From Lactobacillus xujianguonis (GTDB lineage Bacteria; Bacillota; Bacilli; Lactobacillales; Lactobacillaceae), in contig NZ_ML136885.1 in assembly GCF_004009905.1 (NCBI RefSeq), positions 1 to 50,211 of the forward strand: a stretch of 50,211 nt of DNA, written 5' to 3'. The notes below the pieces were generated by a model. The model saw nothing but the letters and a program-made list of their open reading frames with translations, did no database searches and was not told the origin of the DNA. Positions 34,148-42,742 of this stretch are shown here, piece by piece (position 1 is the stretch's first letter; every line of letters starts with the position of its first letter). The translations under genes and the position numbers were made by a program.

Positions 34148-35501
34148 TACTTTTACTGATTCAAGAATTAGACCAGAATTGCAAACTGGTCTGGAAAAGA
34201 TTCATTTTGATAAGCCCACTGAAGTACAAGAACGGGTAATTCCTGCCTTACTTTCACGGGTAAACGTGGTTGTTCAAGCCGCTACTGGTTCAGGTAAGAC
34301 TCATGCTTATTTAGTGCCGGTTTTTAATGATATTGATGAAACCAAAAATTATGTCCAAGCCATCATTACTGCACCAAGCCGGGAATTAGCTGATCAACTC
34401 TATCAAGTAGCAAAACAGTTGCGCAAAGCTTCAGGTTTAGATATCTCAATTGGTCATTTAGCAGGGGGAACTGATCGTGAGCGCCAATTAGCTAAAATGG
34501 CTAATAAAAAGCCCCAACTGGTCATTGCCACCCCAGGACGGTTGCTAGACTTTGTCGAAAAAAAAGTTTTTGCAGTCGATTCAGTTAAAGACTTTATCAT
34601 CGATGAAGCTGATATGACCCTAGATATGGGCTTTTTAGCAGATATTGATAAAGTTGCGGCTAAATTACCCAAAGATGTTTTGTTTGCAGCCTTTTCAGCG
34701 ACCATTCCAGTTAAATTAGCTAACTTCTTGCGTAAATACATGGCTCATCCAGATGAAATTATCATTGATAATCCAGCCGTGATTGCGCCAACGATTAAGA
34801 ATGACTTGCTCGATATTGGTTCTAAAGACCGCAAGAACGTTTTGTACAAGTTACTGACGCTGGGTCAACCATATTTAGCTTTGGTTTTTGCCAATACTAA
34901 GCAAAAAGTTGATGAATTGGTTAACTTTTTACAAGATCAAGGTCTTAAAGTAGCTAAGATTCACGGTGGGATTACTGAACGTGAACGTAAGCGGACCTTG
35001 CGCCAGGTTGAACAGGGGCAATTCCAGTATGTAGTTGCCAGTGACCTAGCTGCCCGTGGTCTTGACATTGATGGGGTCAGCTTAGTTATTAACTATGAAG
35101 TGCCGCGGGACTTGGAATTCGTCATTCACCGTATTGGGCGTACCGGACGTAACGGCTTACCGGGTCATGCCATCACTTTGATTCGTGAAGAAGAAATGAA
35201 GCGGATCCAAGAATTAGAAAACATGGGTGTTCATTTTGACTTTGTCGAACTTAAACATGGTGAGTTAGTACCCCGTAAGCATTACCGCAGTCGGGAAAAT
35301 CGTCAGGGTAAAAACCGTAAGCTTGATACTAAGTTAGTCGGTTACGTTAAAAAAGAAAAGAGAATACGAAAGCCTGGCTACAAGAAAAAAATTAAGCGGG
35401 CAATTCAAGAAGATAACCGGCAAAAGCGTAAGCTGGAACAACGTCATGAAATTAGAAAAGCTAAGCGTTTAAGAAAACGCAAGCGTGAACAAGGACGTTG
35501 A
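34131..35501 (+). CDS. DEAD-box RNA helicase (CshB-like)
   Basis: A 456-residue helicase with all core motifs: the Q-motif region (FDKPTEVQERVIPALL), AATGSGKT (motif I), PSRELADQ (Ia), DEAD at 158-161, FSATIP (III), HGGITERERKRTLRQ and HRIGRTGR (VI). The C-terminal 70 residues are strongly basic (ending KRLRKRKREQGR), as in ribosome-assembly or cold-shock helicases such as CshB. The frame starts at ATG 34131, and a second ATG at 34140 is nearly as likely. Both lie within the end of nrnA without a clear ribosome binding site, so coupling is expected. Confidence 0.94.
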   Translation: MKNMNNTFTDSRIRPELQTGLEKIHFDKPTEVQERVIPALLSRVNVVVQAATGSGKTHAYLVPVFNDIDETKNYVQAIITAPSRELADQLYQVAKQLRKASGLDISIGHLAGGTDRERQLAKMANKKPQLVIATPGRLLDFVEKKVFAVDSVKDFIIDEADMTLDMGFLADIDKVAAKLPKDVLFAAFSATIPVKLANFLRKYMAHPDEIIIDNPAVIAPTIKNDLLDIGSKDRKNVLYKLLTLGQPYLALVFANTKQKVDELVNFLQDQGLKVAKIHGGITERERKRTLRQVEQGQFQYVVASDLAARGLDIDGVSLVINYEVPRDLEFVIHRIGRTGRNGLPGHAITLIREEEMKRIQELENMGVHFDFVELKHGELVPRKHYRSRENRQGKNRKLDTKLVGYVKKEKRIRKPGYKKKIKRAIQEDNRQKRKLEQRHEIRKAKRLRKRKREQGR

Positions 35502-35525
35502 CAAACGCCCAGCAAGTAGTACAAT
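35498..35525 (+). promoter_or_regulatory. Promoter of the alaS T-box leader
   Basis: Consensus TTGACA (35498-35503) overlapping the helicase stop codon, 16-base spacer, TACAAT (35520-35525). Confidence 0.7.
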
Positions 35526-35544
35526 TATTTTCAGCTTAAGATAT

Positions 35545-35718
35545 GTCCTTTAAAGTGGAATTTCAAAGAGAGAGTCAATTGGTGAGAGGGCTTAATTCGC
35601 TTTAAGGGATGCTCCTTTAAGTATTAAATTAAGAATAATTAAGAGGTAACGAACACTGTTGCAATCAAGGTGGTACCGCGCGCGGAGCGTCCTTGAAATA
35701 GCAATAGTGTTTTTTATT
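35545..35718 (+). promoter_or_regulatory. T-box leader (alanine) controlling alaS
   Basis: The T-box sequence AAGGTGGTACCGCG is at 35667-35680. It is followed by the complementary GCGTCCTT, forming the antiterminator. A competing terminator pairs AACACTGTTGC (about 35652) with GCAATAGTGTT before TTTTTTATTTT. In Stem I the probable specifier codon is GCT (35611-35613, Ala), and AGAGAG and GGTGAGAG conserved elements lie upstream. Uncharged tRNA-Ala should stabilise the antiterminator and turn alaS on. Confidence 0.93.
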
Positions 35719-35737
35719 TTGATTTAGGGAGATAGAA

Positions 35738-38377
35738 ATGAAGAAACTAACTAGTTCAGAGTTTCGCCAAATGTTCCTTGACTTCTTCAAGGATCATGGC
35801 CATATGATTATGCCAAGTGCATCACTTATTCCACAAGATGACCCAACTTTGCTTTGGATCAACTCTGGTGTTGCTACGATGAAGAAATACTTTGATGGTT
35901 CCGTTGTACCAAAGAATCACCGGATTACTTCTTCACAAAAATCAATCAGAACTAACGATATTGAAAATGTTGGTAAGACTGCTCGTCACCAAACTTTCTT
36001 TGAAATGCTTGGTAACTTCTCAGTTGGGGATTACTTCAGAGATGAAGCTATTCCTTGGGCTTGGGAATTTTTGACTAGTCCAGACTGGCTTGCTTTACCA
36101 AAGGACAAGCTTTACTGTACTGTTTACCCAAAGGATACTGACTCAATTAAAGTTTGGGAAAAAGCTGGGATGCCAGCTGACCACATTGTTAAGTTAGAAG
36201 ACAACTTCTGGGATATTGGTGAAGGTCCATGTGGTCCTGATACTGAAATCTTCTACGATCGTGGTCAAGAAAACAATGATGTTGCTGAAGACGATCCAGA
36301 AAACTTCCCAGGTGGTGAAAATGCTCGTTACCTTGAAATCTGGAACATCGTGTTCTCACAATACAACCACTTACCAAACGGTAAGTATGTTGATCAACCA
36401 CACAAGAACATCGATACCGGTATGGGTTTAGAACGGGTACTTTCAATTTTACAAGATGCCCCAACTAACTTTGAAACCGACTTGTTCTTACCAATCATTC
36501 ATGCCACTGAAGAAATGACTGACGGTAAAAAGTACGGTGAAAACAAGGCTGACACTACTGCCTTTAAGATTATTGCCGACCACGTTCGTGCTGTAAGTTT
36601 CGCCATTGCTGATGGTGCTCTTCCATCTAACTCAGGTCGTGGTTATGTTCTTCGTCGTTTGATCCGTCGTGCTGATCTTAACGGCCAACGCTTGGGCATC
36701 AAGGGAGCTTTCCTTTACAAGTTAGTTCCAGTTGTTGGTAAGATTATGGAAAGTCACTATCCAGAAGTGATGGATCAACGTGGCTTCATTGCTAACGTAA
36801 TTCAAAACGAAGAAGAAAGATTCCAAGCAACGCTTGATACTGGTTTGACTTTACTTGATGACTTAATTGACAAGGCCAAGAATTCAGCTGATAAGACCAT
36901 TTCAGGTAAGGATGCCTTCAAGATGTTTGATACTTATGGCTTCCCATACGAATTGACTTTTGAATCAGCTCAAGATGCTGGCCTTAAGGTTGATAAGAAG
37001 GGCTTCGATGCTGAAATGCAAGCTCAAAAAGAACGTGCACGTAAAGCTCGTGGTGACCTACAATCAATGGGGCGTCAAGATGTAACTTTGATGAACATTA
37101 AAGACAAGTCAGTCTTTGAACGTGATACTTATGAAGAACCACATGCTAAGTTAATCGATATCGTTGTTGACGATAAGCTAGTTGATAAAGCAGATGGTGA
37201 ACATGCAACCTTAGTCTTTGATAAGACGCCATTTTACGCAGAACGTGGTGGTCAAGTAGCTGATCATGGTGATATTTATGACCAAGATGGTGAACTTGTT
37301 GCCAAGGTAACTGATGTTCAACATGCACCAAATGACCAAAACTTACACTTTGTTGATCTTGTTTTGCCAATGGAAAAGGGCAAGGAATATGTTTTAAAGA
37401 TTGACAAGGAACGTCGTGAAGGTTTACGTCACTCACACTCAGCAACTCACTTACTTCACGCTGCCCTTCGTCAAGTCTTAGGTGAACATACTCACCAAGC
37501 AGGTTCATTAGTTGATCCTGATTACTTAAGATTTGACTTCACTGCCATGGAACCAATGACTCCACGTGAAATTAAATCAGTTGAAGAATTAGTAAACCAA
37601 AAGATTTGGGAAGCTATTGATGTTAAGACGACCATCACTACACCTGAAGAAGGTGAAAAGATGGGTGCCTTAGCTCTCTTTGACGGTAAGTATGGTGACA
37701 AGGTTCGCGTTGTGCAAATGGGTGACTTCTCGTCAGAATTCTGTGGTGGTACTCACTGTGACAACACTAACCAAATTGGTATTTTCAAGATTACTTCTGA
37801 ATCAGCTGTTGGTGCCGGAATGCGGAGAATTGAAGCTGTAACTTCAAAGAAGGCATACGAATACTTAGCAAACCGTTCAGAATTACTTGATGAAATTCAA
37901 ACTGATGTTAAGGCAACTAAGCCAGACAACATTATCGATAAGATTGACTCCCTTGAAAGTGATTTACATGATAGTCAAAAGCAAGTTGAAGATTTGACTA
38001 AGCAAATTAACCAAGCTAAGTCAGCTGACTTGTTTGACAATGTCCAAAAGGCTGGAGACTTGACTGTGATTGCTGAAATTGCTGATGTTAACGGTATGAA
38101 GGACTTGCGTGAACTTGCCGACAACTGGAAGAGTAGTAACAAGTCTGACGTTTTAGTTTTAGCAGCTAAGAATGACGGCAAGGCTAACATGATTATTAGT
38201 TTGAATGACAAGGCTTTAGACAAGGGTCTTAAGGCCGGCGACTTAATTAAGAAAACTGCCCCAGTCTTTGGTGGTGGCGGTGGTGGCCGTCCAAACATGG
38301 CTCAAGCCGGGGGTAAGAAGCCAGAAGGTTTAGCAGATGCCATTCAAACTGTGCTTAAAGAAATTTCTGAAAACTAA
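35738..38377 (+). CDS. alaS: Alanyl-tRNA synthetase
   Basis: An 879-residue class II synthetase that charges tRNA-Ala with alanine. Order: the catalytic core with FLDFFKDHGHMIMPSASL and FEMLGNFSVGDYF; the tRNA-recognition middle; the editing domain with zinc ligands HSATH (H567, H571) and CGGTHC (C669, H673); a coiled coil (about 720-755); a C-Ala domain with a Gly-rich GGGGGGRPNMAQAGG. ATG 35738 has AGGGAGA upstream. Codon use is highly biased. Control is by the T-box leader. Confidence 0.98.
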   Translation: MKKLTSSEFRQMFLDFFKDHGHMIMPSASLIPQDDPTLLWINSGVATMKKYFDGSVVPKNHRITSSQKSIRTNDIENVGKTARHQTFFEMLGNFSVGDYFRDEAIPWAWEFLTSPDWLALPKDKLYCTVYPKDTDSIKVWEKAGMPADHIVKLEDNFWDIGEGPCGPDTEIFYDRGQENNDVAEDDPENFPGGENARYLEIWNIVFSQYNHLPNGKYVDQPHKNIDTGMGLERVLSILQDAPTNFETDLFLPIIHATEEMTDGKKYGENKADTTAFKIIADHVRAVSFAIADGALPSNSGRGYVLRRLIRRADLNGQRLGIKGAFLYKLVPVVGKIMESHYPEVMDQRGFIANVIQNEEERFQATLDTGLTLLDDLIDKAKNSADKTISGKDAFKMFDTYGFPYELTFESAQDAGLKVDKKGFDAEMQAQKERARKARGDLQSMGRQDVTLMNIKDKSVFERDTYEEPHAKLIDIVVDDKLVDKADGEHATLVFDKTPFYAERGGQVADHGDIYDQDGELVAKVTDVQHAPNDQNLHFVDLVLPMEKGKEYVLKIDKERREGLRHSHSATHLLHAALRQVLGEHTHQAGSLVDPDYLRFDFTAMEPMTPREIKSVEELVNQKIWEAIDVKTTITTPEEGEKMGALALFDGKYGDKVRVVQMGDFSSEFCGGTHCDNTNQIGIFKITSESAVGAGMRRIEAVTSKKAYEYLANRSELLDEIQTDVKATKPDNIIDKIDSLESDLHDSQKQVEDLTKQINQAKSADLFDNVQKAGDLTVIAEIADVNGMKDLRELADNWKSSNKSDVLVLAAKNDGKANMIISLNDKALDKGLKAGDLIKKTAPVFGGGGGGRPNMAQAGGKKPEGLADAIQTVLKEISEN

Positions 38378-38393
38378 TTGTAAAATTAATTAA

Positions 38394-38422
38394 TTGAGTT
38401 TAACGCTTTTTTCAAGTAAAAT
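38394..38422 (+). promoter_or_regulatory. Promoter of the ireB-ruvX-DUF1292 operon
   Basis: TTGAGT (38394-38399), 17-base spacer, TAAAAT (38417-38422). Confidence 0.65.
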
Positions 38423-38441
38423 TGTGACAGGAGGAATAATT

Positions 38442-38699
38442 ATGAGTTCGCTAGATAAGACGATGCATTTTGACTTTAATCAAAATAAAGGAAAAAATGT
38501 TTATGATACTCTGCAAGATGTTTACAATGCACTTGAAGAAAAGGGTTATAATCCAATTAACCAGATTGTAGGATATTTACTTTCTGGCGATCCGGCTTAT
38601 ATTCCACGCCATAATGATGCACGTAATTTAATTCTTAAGCATGAGCGTGATGAAATTATTGAAGAGCTTGTAAAGAGCTATCTTGGCAAGAATAAGTAA
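38442..38699 (+). CDS. ireB: IreB family (UPF0297) regulatory phosphoprotein
   Basis: An 85-residue protein of UPF0297. The conserved N-terminus [11 protein letters not shown] (threonines phosphorylated in the enterococcal IreB) is followed by the helical domain [20 protein letters not shown]. In Enterococcus it is a target of the IreK Ser/Thr kinase and affects cephalosporin tolerance. ATG 38442 follows AGGAGGA; the frame is open further upstream but has no better start. The stop is directly adjacent to the ruvX start. Order ireB-ruvX-DUF1292 is the conserved Firmicutes arrangement (yrzL-yrrK-yrzB). Confidence 0.95.
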   Translation: MSSLDKTMHFDFNQNKGKNVYDTLQDVYNALEEKGYNPINQIVGYLLSGDPAYIPRHNDARNLILKHERDEIIEELVKSYLGKNK

Positions 38700-39128
38700 A
38701 TGCGACTTTTAGGATTGGATGTTGGTTCTAAGACAATTGGGGTGGCAGTGAGTGATGAATTAGGTATTACTGCCCAAAAGCTAGAAACGATTCCGATTGA
38801 TGAAACACGTTTCAATTTTGGCATGCGCCCTTTAAAGAAAATTGTGCGGGAATATGAACCTGCTGGTTTTGTCTTAGGTTTACCAAAAAACATGGATGGC
38901 ACTTCAGGGCATTCTGTTGCTAGAAGCAAGGCCTATGGGCAACGTCTTGAAAAGAAGTTTGGCTTGCCGGTTTATTATTCAGATGAACGCTTAACAACGA
39001 TTGAATCAAGGAGAGTCCTGGTTGAAGAAGCAGGGATGCACGATCGTAAAAAGCGGAAAGAAGTTATCGATCAGATGGCAGCCGTACTTATTTTGCAAAA
39101 TTATTTAGACTTACACCGAAAGGATTAA
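38700..39128 (+). CDS. ruvX: RuvX/YqgF-family Holliday junction resolvase-like nuclease
   Basis: A 142-residue RNase H-fold protein. LGLDVGSKTIGVAVSD carries the first catalytic aspartate. VLGLPKNMDGTSG, YSDERLTT and DQMAAVLIL complete the active site. YqgF proteins act in 16S rRNA 5' processing and are related to junction resolvases. It starts immediately after the ireB stop and is followed after one base by the DUF1292 gene. Confidence 0.95.
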   Translation: MRLLGLDVGSKTIGVAVSDELGITAQKLETIPIDETRFNFGMRPLKKIVREYEPAGFVLGLPKNMDGTSGHSVARSKAYGQRLEKKFGLPVYYSDERLTTIESRRVLVEEAGMHDRKKRKEVIDQMAAVLILQNYLDLHRKD

Positions 39129-39129
39129 A

Positions 39130-39444
39130 ATGGCAGCAAGTGTTAATGGTGATGGCAACAAGGACCGTCAAATTACTTTGATTGATGATCAAGGTAATGA
39201 AGAATTATATGAAATTTTATTCACTTTCCATTCTGACGACTATGATAAGTCATATGTGCTTCTTTACCCAGCAGCAGTTGGGGATGAGGAAGACATTGAA
39301 GTGCAAGCTTTCAGTTATGATGCTGATGACGCTGGCGATGTTACTAGCAGCGACTTACATGAGATTCAATCAGATGATGAGTGGGACATGGTTCAAGGAG
39401 TGTTAAATACTTTCTTGAGCGATGATCGTTTAAGTGGTGAATAA
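39130..39444 (+). CDS. DUF1292 family protein (YrzB-like)
   Basis: A 104-residue very acidic protein (many Asp/Glu) of DUF1292 (PF06949). ITLIDDQGNEELYEILFTF and KSYVLLYPA are the recognised pattern. Function is unknown. It is the third gene of the conserved ireB-ruvX operon and starts one base after the ruvX stop. A terminator follows its stop codon directly. Confidence 0.93.
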   Translation: MAASVNGDGNKDRQITLIDDQGNEELYEILFTFHSDDYDKSYVLLYPAAVGDEEDIEVQAFSYDADDAGDVTSSDLHEIQSDDEWDMVQGVLNTFLSDDRLSGE

Positions 39445-39475
39445 AAAAGGGACTGGCCTGGGCCAGCCTCTTTTT
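39444..39475 (+). terminator. Terminator of the ireB-ruvX-DUF1292 operon
   Basis: AAAAAGGGACTGGCC / GGCCAGCCTCTTTTT stem with a 2-base loop (TG) and T-run. Confidence 0.88.
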
Positions 39476-39503
39476 GTATAAAGTAAAGAAATATAATAAG
39501 CAT

Positions 39504-41858
39504 ATGAATAAAAAGATTTTAGAAATACTAGAATTTGGTAGAATTACAGAGCAATTAGAAGCCTTAGCAATTACTACTCCAGCTAAAGAAAGAGCGCGAA
39601 AATTATTACCAAGTGGTGACTTAGCCCAAGTAAAAAAGCAATTAGCCCAAACCTTTGCTTTGGCTAATTTGTTGCGGGTAAAGGGACAATTACCGTTAAC
39701 TAGCTTTAATGATGTTCGTCCTAGTACTAAACGTTTAAGCGTTAAGGCTAATTTAAATGCGCAAGAGTTGGGTAATTTATTATTAGTTTTAACTTTAGCT
39801 AGTGATGTTAACGGCTTTTTGGAAGATATTGATGAAAGTGTTGATTTATCAGCAATTGATGAAATACTGGACAAATTAACGATCCCTGATGTTTTATTTA
39901 CTGAACTTAAAAAGTCCTTAACCTATGATGGTGAAGTTTTAGATACTGCTTCATCTGCTTTAGCACGGTTGCGCCATGATTTGCGCAGCAATGAAGAAGA
40001 AATCAAGCAACGGATGGAAGCTTATACTAAAAAGAGCAGCAAGTATTTGTCTGAGGCAATTGTCACGATTCGTGATGATCGCTATGTTATTCCAGTTAAG
40101 CAACAATATCGTGGTAAATTTGGTGGGGTAGTCCACGATCAAAGTGCTAGTGGACAAACTTTGTTCATTGAACCCGAAGCCGTTTTGAATTTAAATAACC
40201 GCCAGCAAAATCTGTTAGCGCAAGAGCGGCAAGAAATCCATCGCATCTTAAAGCAATTATCAGCTTTAGCCCGTGAAGACATTAACGCCCTAAATGAAAT
40301 TGCGGCAGCTTTGACTGAACTAGATTTCTTGCAAGCTAAGGCAAAATTAGCTAAGCAAATGAAGGCTACTGAACCCAAGTTAAGTCAAGATCATTCGTTA
40401 AACTTGTTAAAGGCCCGACACCCTTTAATTGATCCTAAAAAGGTTGTCCCTAATGATATTAACTTAGGAACTGATTTTGACACGATGCTATTAACTGGTC
40501 CTAACACTGGTGGTAAGACGATTACGTTAAAGACTGCCGGATTATTGCAGTTAATGGCGCAGGCCGGTTTGTTTATTCCAGCTGAGGAAGGCAGCACTGT
40601 TGGCGTCTTTGGGCAAGTTTATGCAGATATTGGGGATGAACAATCGATTGAACAATCATTGAGTACTTTTTCATCTCACATTAACGATATTATTTATATT
40701 ATGAAAAATGTGGATGAAAATACTTTGGTCCTAATTGACGAAATTGGAGCTGGAACTGACCCAGAAGAAGGGGCGAGTCTGGCAATCAGTATCCTGGACT
40801 TTTTACGTAAGAAAAAAGCTAAGATCATGGTTACGACTCACTATCCTGAGTTGAAGCTGTATGGCTATAACCGGCCACGCACTACTAATGCCTCAATGGA
40901 ATTTGATTTAAAGACCTTGTCGCCAACTTATCATTTACAAATTGGAATTCCTGGCCATTCTAACGCCTTTGCAATTGCTCGTCGGCTAGGGATGCGTGAA
41001 GACGTGGTCAAAAACGCTCAAGGATTAATGAAAGATTCTGATTCTGACATCAATAAGATGATTGAACGGTTGAATGAGCAAACTAAGGCTGCTACTAGCG
41101 CCCGTAATCACTTACAAACTTCACTTGATCGGAGTGAAAAGTTAGCTAAAAAGTTGCAGGAAGCATTAGATTGGTACAATCAAAGGGTGCAAAAGCAGCT
41201 TGATTTTGCCCAAGAGCGGGCAAATGAAGTTGTGGCTAAAAGACGGAAAAAAGCTGATGAAATTATTAAGCAATTGCAAACCCAAGCTAAAGATGGCAGT
41301 TTGCTTAAAGAAGATAAATTGATTTCAGCTAAGGGTGAATTAAACAGCTTGCAACGTCAAGCTCAGAATTTAGCCCATAATAAAGTCTTACAGCGTGAAA
41401 AGCGTCGTCATCATGTAAGTGTGGGTGACAAGGTAAAAGTCCTCTCATATGGTCAAACTGGGACGATTACTAAAAAGTTAGCTGAACATGAATATGAGGT
41501 ACAACTAGGAATTATTAAGGTTAAAGTTAGTGATCGCGATGTTGAAAAGATTTCAGGACAAGCTCCTAAAAAGCAAACCGTTCGTGCTACTAGTGCTAGC
41601 TTGCGCCGGACTAATGCTCACAGCGAACTAGATTTGCGTGGCCAACGCTATGATGAAGCGATGACGAACTTAGATCGATACATTGATTCAGCCTTATTAG
41701 CTGGCTTAGATATTGTCACTATCATTCACGGTATTGGGACTGGTGCAATTAGAAAAGGAGTCTGGCAATATTTGCGTAACAGCAATCACGTTAAAGGCTT
41801 TAATTACGCTCCAGCGAATGAAGGCGGGAACGGCGCAACGATTGTTAAATTAAAGTAA
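39504..41858 (+). CDS. mutS2: MutS2 (endonuclease/ribosome-rescue ATPase with Smr domain)
   Basis: A 784-residue protein. N-terminal clamp, ABC-type ATPase with GPNTGGKT (from G332) and the Walker B region LIDEIGAGTDPEEG, a long coiled coil (about 510-640), a KOW-like segment (VGDKVKVLSYGQTGT) and the C-terminal Smr nuclease domain ELDLRGQRYDEAM with IIHGIGTGAIRKG. MutS2 suppresses recombination and, in Bacillus, splits collided ribosomes. It lacks the MutS mismatch-binding domain. The start ATG 39504 fits the family, but no ribosome binding site is evident; only the A-rich AAAGAAATATAATAAG lies between the preceding terminator and the ATG. Confidence 0.95.
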   Translation: MNKKILEILEFGRITEQLEALAITTPAKERARKLLPSGDLAQVKKQLAQTFALANLLRVKGQLPLTSFNDVRPSTKRLSVKANLNAQELGNLLLVLTLASDVNGFLEDIDESVDLSAIDEILDKLTIPDVLFTELKKSLTYDGEVLDTASSALARLRHDLRSNEEEIKQRMEAYTKKSSKYLSEAIVTIRDDRYVIPVKQQYRGKFGGVVHDQSASGQTLFIEPEAVLNLNNRQQNLLAQERQEIHRILKQLSALAREDINALNEIAAALTELDFLQAKAKLAKQMKATEPKLSQDHSLNLLKARHPLIDPKKVVPNDINLGTDFDTMLLTGPNTGGKTITLKTAGLLQLMAQAGLFIPAEEGSTVGVFGQVYADIGDEQSIEQSLSTFSSHINDIIYIMKNVDENTLVLIDEIGAGTDPEEGASLAISILDFLRKKKAKIMVTTHYPELKLYGYNRPRTTNASMEFDLKTLSPTYHLQIGIPGHSNAFAIARRLGMREDVVKNAQGLMKDSDSDINKMIERLNEQTKAATSARNHLQTSLDRSEKLAKKLQEALDWYNQRVQKQLDFAQERANEVVAKRRKKADEIIKQLQTQAKDGSLLKEDKLISAKGELNSLQRQAQNLAHNKVLQREKRRHHVSVGDKVKVLSYGQTGTITKKLAEHEYEVQLGIIKVKVSDRDVEKISGQAPKKQTVRATSASLRRTNAHSELDLRGQRYDEAMTNLDRYIDSALLAGLDIVTIIHGIGTGAIRKGVWQYLRNSNHVKGFNYAPANEGGNGATIVKLK

Positions 41859-41867
41859 GCATTTTAC

Positions 41868-41896
41868 TTGTAAAAAGTAAGTTTACTTGGTATAGT
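41868..41896 (+). promoter_or_regulatory. Promoter of trxA
   Basis: TTGTAA (41868-41873), 17-base spacer, extended -10 TGGTATAGT (TATAGT 41891-41896). The -35 overlaps the small inverted repeat TTACTT/AAGTAA. Confidence 0.65.
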
Positions 41897-41940
41897 AACA
41901 ATATAAACTTTTAAAAGATTACTGAAAGAGGTAGAAGCGT

Positions 41941-42252
41941 ATGGTTGATGCAATTACTGATCAAAACTTTGAAAACGAAACTAAAGATGGCGTTGTTTTA
42001 ACTGACTTTTGGGCAACTTGGTGTGGTCCATGTAAGATGCAATCACCTGTAATTGACCAATTAGCAGAAGAACGTCAAGACGTAAAATTCACTAAGATGG
42101 ACGTTGACCAAAACCAAGAAACTGCCAAGAATCTTGGTATTATGGCTATTCCAACTTTGCTTATTAAGAAGAATGGTCAAATTGTTGACCGTTTAACTGG
42201 TTACACGCCAAAGGAAAAGTTAAACCAAATCTTAGATCAATATACTGCTTAG
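41941..42252 (+). CDS. trxA: Thioredoxin
   Basis: A 103-residue protein-disulfide reductase with the active site WCGPC (W27-C31), the cis-proline loop AIPTLL and the usual TLLIKKNGQIVDRL strands. It is cytosolic and is reduced by thioredoxin reductase. AAGAGG lies before ATG 41941. Codon use is biased to preferred codons, as expected for an abundant protein. It is monocistronic, with its own promoter and terminator. Confidence 0.97.
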   Translation: MVDAITDQNFENETKDGVVLTDFWATWCGPCKMQSPVIDQLAEERQDVKFTKMDVDQNQETAKNLGIMAIPTLLIKKNGQIVDRLTGYTPKEKLNQILDQYTA

Positions 42253-42264
42253 TTGCAGGTAAAG

Positions 42265-42306
42265 AAAAAGTGTCTGGAAAAGTTATTTTTCCTAGACACT
42301 TTTTTT
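42265..42306. terminator. Terminator shared by trxA (+) and mscL (-)
   Basis: AAAAAGTGTCTGGAAAA / TTTTCCTAGACACTTTTT stem with T-runs on both strands. Confidence 0.9.
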
Positions 42307-42310
42307 AATA

Positions 42311-42682
42311 TTAATTTTGTTTTTCTTGCAACAGATCACAGATTTCTTTGAGATAATCTGTTGCGGTTGGCGCAGGAGTTTCTTCTTTCTTTTCACGGCG
42401 TAAAACTCTGTTGATCGCCTTAACGATGAGAAAAACTACGAACGCGATAATTAAAAAGTTGATCACTGAATTGATAAAGCTACCATATTTGAAGGTTGCT
42501 CCGCCAACTTTGAGTACCAAGTTCGAAAGATCAATGCGGCCAACAAAGAGGCCAATTAGCGGGTTAATTAAATTTGTAACCAGCGATTTAACGATTGAAG
42601 TAAAAGCAGCCCCAATGATCACCCCGACAGCAAGGTCGATCACGTTGCCACGTGCAATAAACTCTTTAAATTCTTTAATCAT
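42311..42682 (-). CDS. mscL: Large-conductance mechanosensitive channel MscL
   Basis: A 123-residue channel that opens on hypo-osmotic shock. The N-terminal helix MIKEFKEFIARGN is followed by TM1 (VIDLAVGVIIGAAFTSIVKSL), a periplasmic loop, TM2 (INFLIIAFVVFLIVKAIN) and the C-terminal bundle. ATG 42682 follows AAAGGG; the frame stays open upstream only because it runs into the end of the adjacent IS element. The insertion lies 48 bases before the ATG, and the IS end appears to provide the -35 of the promoter. Confidence 0.96.
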   Translation of the reverse strand: MIKEFKEFIARGNVIDLAVGVIIGAAFTSIVKSLVTNLINPLIGLFVGRIDLSNLVLKVGGATFKYGSFINSVINFLIIAFVVFLIVKAINRVLRREKKEETPAPTATDYLKEICDLLQEKQN

Positions 42683-42712
42683 ATTTTTGCCCTTTCTTTT
42701 ATTTTTTAAAAA

Positions 42713-42742
42713 AGTATACAGGAAGATTAGGCTCTTTGTCAA
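42713..42742 (-). promoter_or_regulatory. Hybrid promoter for mscL: -35 in the IS end, -10 in flanking DNA
   Basis: On the minus strand TTGACA (42742-42737) lies in the inverted repeat of the ISL3-type element. TATACT (42718-42713) lies in native DNA. The spacer is 18 bases and spans the IS junction at 42730. The -35 is a perfect consensus. Confidence 0.65.
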
